Source of the DNA: Butyrivibrio sp. INlla21
GTDB taxonomy: Bacteria; Bacillota; Clostridia; Lachnospirales; Lachnospiraceae
Direction of reading: 5' to 3'
DNA length: 55,443 nucleotides
NCBI RefSeq assembly: GCF_900116875.1
Contig: NZ_FPCC01000021.1
Coordinates: forward strand, 1-55,443
In this document: positions 53,624 through 55,443 of the stretch, piece by piece
How the letters are laid out: every line of letters starts with the position of its first letter
Numbering within the stretch: position 1 is the stretch's first letter
The notes under the pieces: generated by a model
The model's database searches: none
What the model was told of the DNA's origin: nothing
What the model saw: only the letters and a program-made list of their open reading frames with translations
Program-made: the position numbers and the translations under genes

Positions 53624-54625
53624 TCAGATGAATAAAAATTGAAATAAGTTGAAACCATACCCGACAATGATGATACCCACTGTACAGATGGCTATAAATG
53701 TTCCTAACAGTTTTGGCTTGATAGCTTTCTTCAGCATAATGAGCGACGGAAGACTGAGTGTAGTCACTGCCATCATAAAGCTTAAGATCGTACCAAGCAA
53801 AGCGCCCTTGGACAGGAGTGCCTCTGCTATAGTGACCACGCCAAAGATATCAGCATACATCGGGATACCTAGGATTGTTGCAAGTATCACTCCAAAGGGA
53901 TTTCTTCCCCCAAGCACTGCCCTGATCCAGCTTTCCGGAATCCAGTTATGTATCACAGCCCCAATCCCGACTCCTATCAGAATGTATGGAAACACTTTCT
54001 TAAATGTAGATACTACCTGGTCCTTTGCGTAGAGTAGTCGATCTTTAACAGATAGCTGCGGATTTTCTATTTCAACACTGCTGTTTGCATTCCTGATAAA
54101 ATCCGCGATCTGATCTTCCATATGAAGTTTCTCGATTAATGTTCCACCCGTAACGGCGATAATCAGCCCCATCACAACATAAACGATGGCTATCCTTGCC
54201 CCAAAGATGCTCATAAGCAGCACCAGGCTCCCCAGATCCACCATCGGTGATGAGATCAGAAAAGAAAATGTTACTCCAAGCGGTAATCCGGCACTCGTAA
54301 ATCCCATAAATATCGGGATGGATGAGCACGAGCAGAATGGTGTTACGGTTCCAAGCAAAGCTCCTACGATATTTGCTCCAATTCCGTGAAATCTGCCCAT
54401 TATCTTCCTGCTCCGCTCCGGCGGAAAGAAACTCTGGATATATGAGATCACAAAGATCAGCAAACAAAGAAGGATCGTGATCTTTATAACATCATAGATA
54501 AAAAAATGTATACCGGAACCTATCCTGCTATCTGTATCCAATCCTAATGTAGAGAGGAGCTCTCCTATCAAAATGTTCAACCACTTCATCCCCAGGATCT
54601 GTGTCTGAATAAAGTCCCACATCAT
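53624..54625 (-). CDS. UPF0718 (YraQ-like) permease
   Basis: 333 residues with about eight membrane helices. The family motif TVTPFCSCSSIPIFMGFTSAG lies near residue 95, and a second half repeat shows IGVGIGAVIHNWIP and GIPMYADIFGVVTI. The family includes ArsP-like exporters of organoarsenicals. The exact substrate is not readable. Its ATG overlaps the ArsR gene stop by four bases (ATGA), so regulator, permease and redox protein form one operon. Confidence 0.9.
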   Translation of the reverse strand: MMWDFIQTQILGMKWLNILIGELLSTLGLDTDSRIGSGIHFFIYDVIKITILLCLLIFVISYIQSFFPPERSRKIMGRFHGIGANIVGALLGTVTPFCSCSSIPIFMGFTSAGLPLGVTFSFLISSPMVDLGSLVLLMSIFGARIAIVYVVMGLIIAVTGGTLIEKLHMEDQIADFIRNANSSVEIENPQLSVKDRLLYAKDQVVSTFKKVFPYILIGVGIGAVIHNWIPESWIRAVLGGRNPFGVILATILGIPMYADIFGVVTIAEALLSKGALLGTILSFMMAVTTLSLPSLIMLKKAIKPKLLGTFIAICTVGIIIVGYGFNLFQFLFI

Positions 54626-54924
54626 GCTTTCCCCTTACAGCATTTGCCGGTGGTTTCATTACAGAGAGTTTTAATAAATCCACAGAATTCTTTCATAATG
54701 CCAGTGTTTATTGAATAGTAGTGCCACTTGCCTTCTTTTCTGTCGTTAACCAGACCCGAATCCACCAGTATCTTCATGTGATGGGAAAGAGTCGGCTGTG
54801 TAATATCAAACTTTTCAAGAAGCTTACACCCGCACTTCTCCTGATCAGAAAGCATCTTAACGATTTCCATTCTGTTGGGATCACCAAGAGCCTTGCATAC
54901 CAATACTTCGTCTAATTTAGCCAT
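54622..54924 (-). CDS. ArsR/SmtB family metal(loid)-responsive repressor
   Basis: 100 residues. The winged helix is FDITQPTLSHHMKILVDSGLV followed by RKEGKWHYYSINT. Before it lies EKCGCKLLEKF, a C-x-C site in the position of the ELCVCDL arsenic-binding motif of ArsR, and the tail carries GKCCKGKA. It most likely represses its own operon and releases it when thiophilic metal(loid) binds. AAGGAGG precedes the ATG. Confidence 0.9.
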   Translation of the reverse strand: MAKLDEVLVCKALGDPNRMEIVKMLSDQEKCGCKLLEKFDITQPTLSHHMKILVDSGLVNDRKEGKWHYYSINTGIMKEFCGFIKTLCNETTGKCCKGKA

Positions 54925-54960
54925 AATCCCCTCCTTACATTGATATTTGTCTATGCGTTG

Positions 54961-54994
54961 ATAGTAACATATACATAGATGTCTGTCAATGTAT
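54961..54994 (-). promoter_or_regulatory. Promoter and dyad of the ArsR operon
   Basis: A perfect TTGACA (54984-54989) and TACTAT (54961-54966) with a 17-base spacer on the minus strand. An imperfect dyad with ATACAT/ATGTAT arms (54971-54994) covers the -35 and is a candidate ArsR site. Confidence 0.65.
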
Positions 54995-55151
54995 TATTTC
55001 AATAATTATACCTATATCTACCATCCTGTTCAAATTTTATGTGCATAAAACAAGGGCTCTTTCACGCCCCTGCCTATTGCACTATCAGTTATTCATCTCT
55101 CAGGTCTTAGATTATTCCTATTAAGATTAGAATGTTTTGAAGGCTTTCGGC

Positions 55152-55222
55152 AATCGAGTAGGAGGGAGTGATTAGCTCCCGTCCTCTCACAGCACCGTAC
55201 GAACCGTTCGGTATACGGCGCT
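55152..55222 (-). ncRNA. Group II intron domains V and VI
   Basis: Domain V (55191-55222): AGCGCCGTA pairs with TACGGTGCT around an inner hairpin with an ACC-GAAC-GGT tip. Domain VI (55152-55190): GAGAGGA and GGGAG pair with CTCCC and TCCTACTC. These are the catalytic core and branch-point region of the self-splicing intron. Confidence 0.8.
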
Positions 55223-55223
55223 T

Positions 55224-55443
55224 TCAATAGTTGACGTGCATAGACTGATAGGCTGTGGCTAAATCATAAAAGCCACTGTTTATCAGTCTTTCTTTTGATA
55301 AGGCACGGTTAACCGCGCCCATACCAGACACAAACCAATAGCCTCTACGGCTGTTGGCTGTAATATGTGCATAGTATTCGGGTATCCCCAGTTTAATAAG
55401 ATTTCTCTTCTTTGTCTTGGGAAGTTTCCACTGTTTCCATATG
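55224..55443 (-). CDS. ltrA: Group II intron reverse transcriptase/maturase, C-terminal end only
   Basis: The last 72 residues are visible: WKQWKLPKTKKRNLIKLGI, then AHITANSRRGYW and INSGFYDLATAYQSMHVNY. This is the maturase tail of LtrA-like proteins, which help intron splicing and mobility. The reverse transcriptase part lies outside the window. The stop codon is one base before domain V, as usual for these introns. Confidence 0.9.
   Translation of the reverse strand, partial: IWKQWKLPKTKKRNLIKLGIPEYYAHITANSRRGYWFVSGMGAVNRALSKERLINSGFYDLATAYQSMHVNY

Larger units (their letters stand above)
55152..55443 (-). mobile_element. Group II intron, 3' part, runs off right edge
   Basis: The minus strand carries the C-terminal end of an intron-encoded maturase, then a domain V/VI-like structure ending in CTACTCGATT at about 55152. 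The 155 bases beyond it to the ArsR promoter are 3' flanking DNA with no gene; a weak hairpin (GGGGC/GCCC then TTGTTTT) lies near 55050-55070 on the minus strand. Confidence 0.85.

Overview
The window looks like a chromosomal segment of an anaerobic Firmicute of the Lachnospiraceae, close to Butyrivibrio or Pseudobutyrivibrio. This is inferred from the clostridial single-chain PurL, DUF5688 and EFR1-type proteins, strong AGGAGG ribosome sites, a uxuA/uxuB pair and the general protein style; no rRNA is present to confirm it. Most genes lie on the minus strand in short operons.

Left part (1-20.4 kb, almost all minus strand): the start of an LXG-like protein cut by the window edge; gdhA with a promoter and a terminator-like hairpin in its leader; an envelope group (Gfo/Idh/MocA oxidoreductase, coiled-coil SleB-type cell-wall hydrolase with an extremely acidic tail, SH3b membrane protein); tRNA-Arg(CCG); a DUF5688 gene; efp; two lineage-specific proteins, one with a Trp/Asp/Ser repeat tail; an L,D-transpeptidase; aroQ; a DUF1961 protein; carB, carA and purL, apparently transcribed together from a promoter before purL; a TetR regulator and an unknown gene.

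Middle (20.4-39.4 kb): a 480-base gap with large inverted repeats and two copies of a covarying hairpin repeat; LysR; a HAD phosphatase with a two-domain ArsR-type regulator; a chemotaxis receptor divergent from purA; nudC; an AraC regulator divergent from the glucuronate-pathway genes uxuA-uxuB; an iron-type alcohol dehydrogenase; a formate/nitrite transporter; two tandem COG0523/CobW GTPases, the second carrying a YcgQ/DUF1980-like C-terminus; a membrane methyltransferase fused to a DUF218 domain; and a secreted beta-helix protein.

Right part (39.4-49.6 kb): a hipBA toxin-antitoxin module with three evenly spaced palindromic operators; a SpoIIE/RsbW/STAS partner-switching operon; an alanine-type sodium symporter with a terminator-like hairpin before its start; two methyltransferases, a diguanylate cyclase, and an EFR1 flavodoxin-ferredoxin gene colliding head-on with a TetR gene.

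Right end (49.6-55.4 kb) looks accessory: acetyltransferases, an XRE + RhuM/Fic toxin-like pair with twin operators, a frameshifted C_GCAxxG_C_C gene, an ArsR-permease-thioredoxin-like metal/metalloid operon and the 3' end of a group II intron. No CRISPR array, rRNA or prophage was seen. The strongest candidates for something new are the covarying intergenic repeats, the GTPase-DUF1980 fusion, the methyltransferase-DUF218 fusion, the evenly phased hipBA operators and the leader hairpins of gdhA and the symporter.
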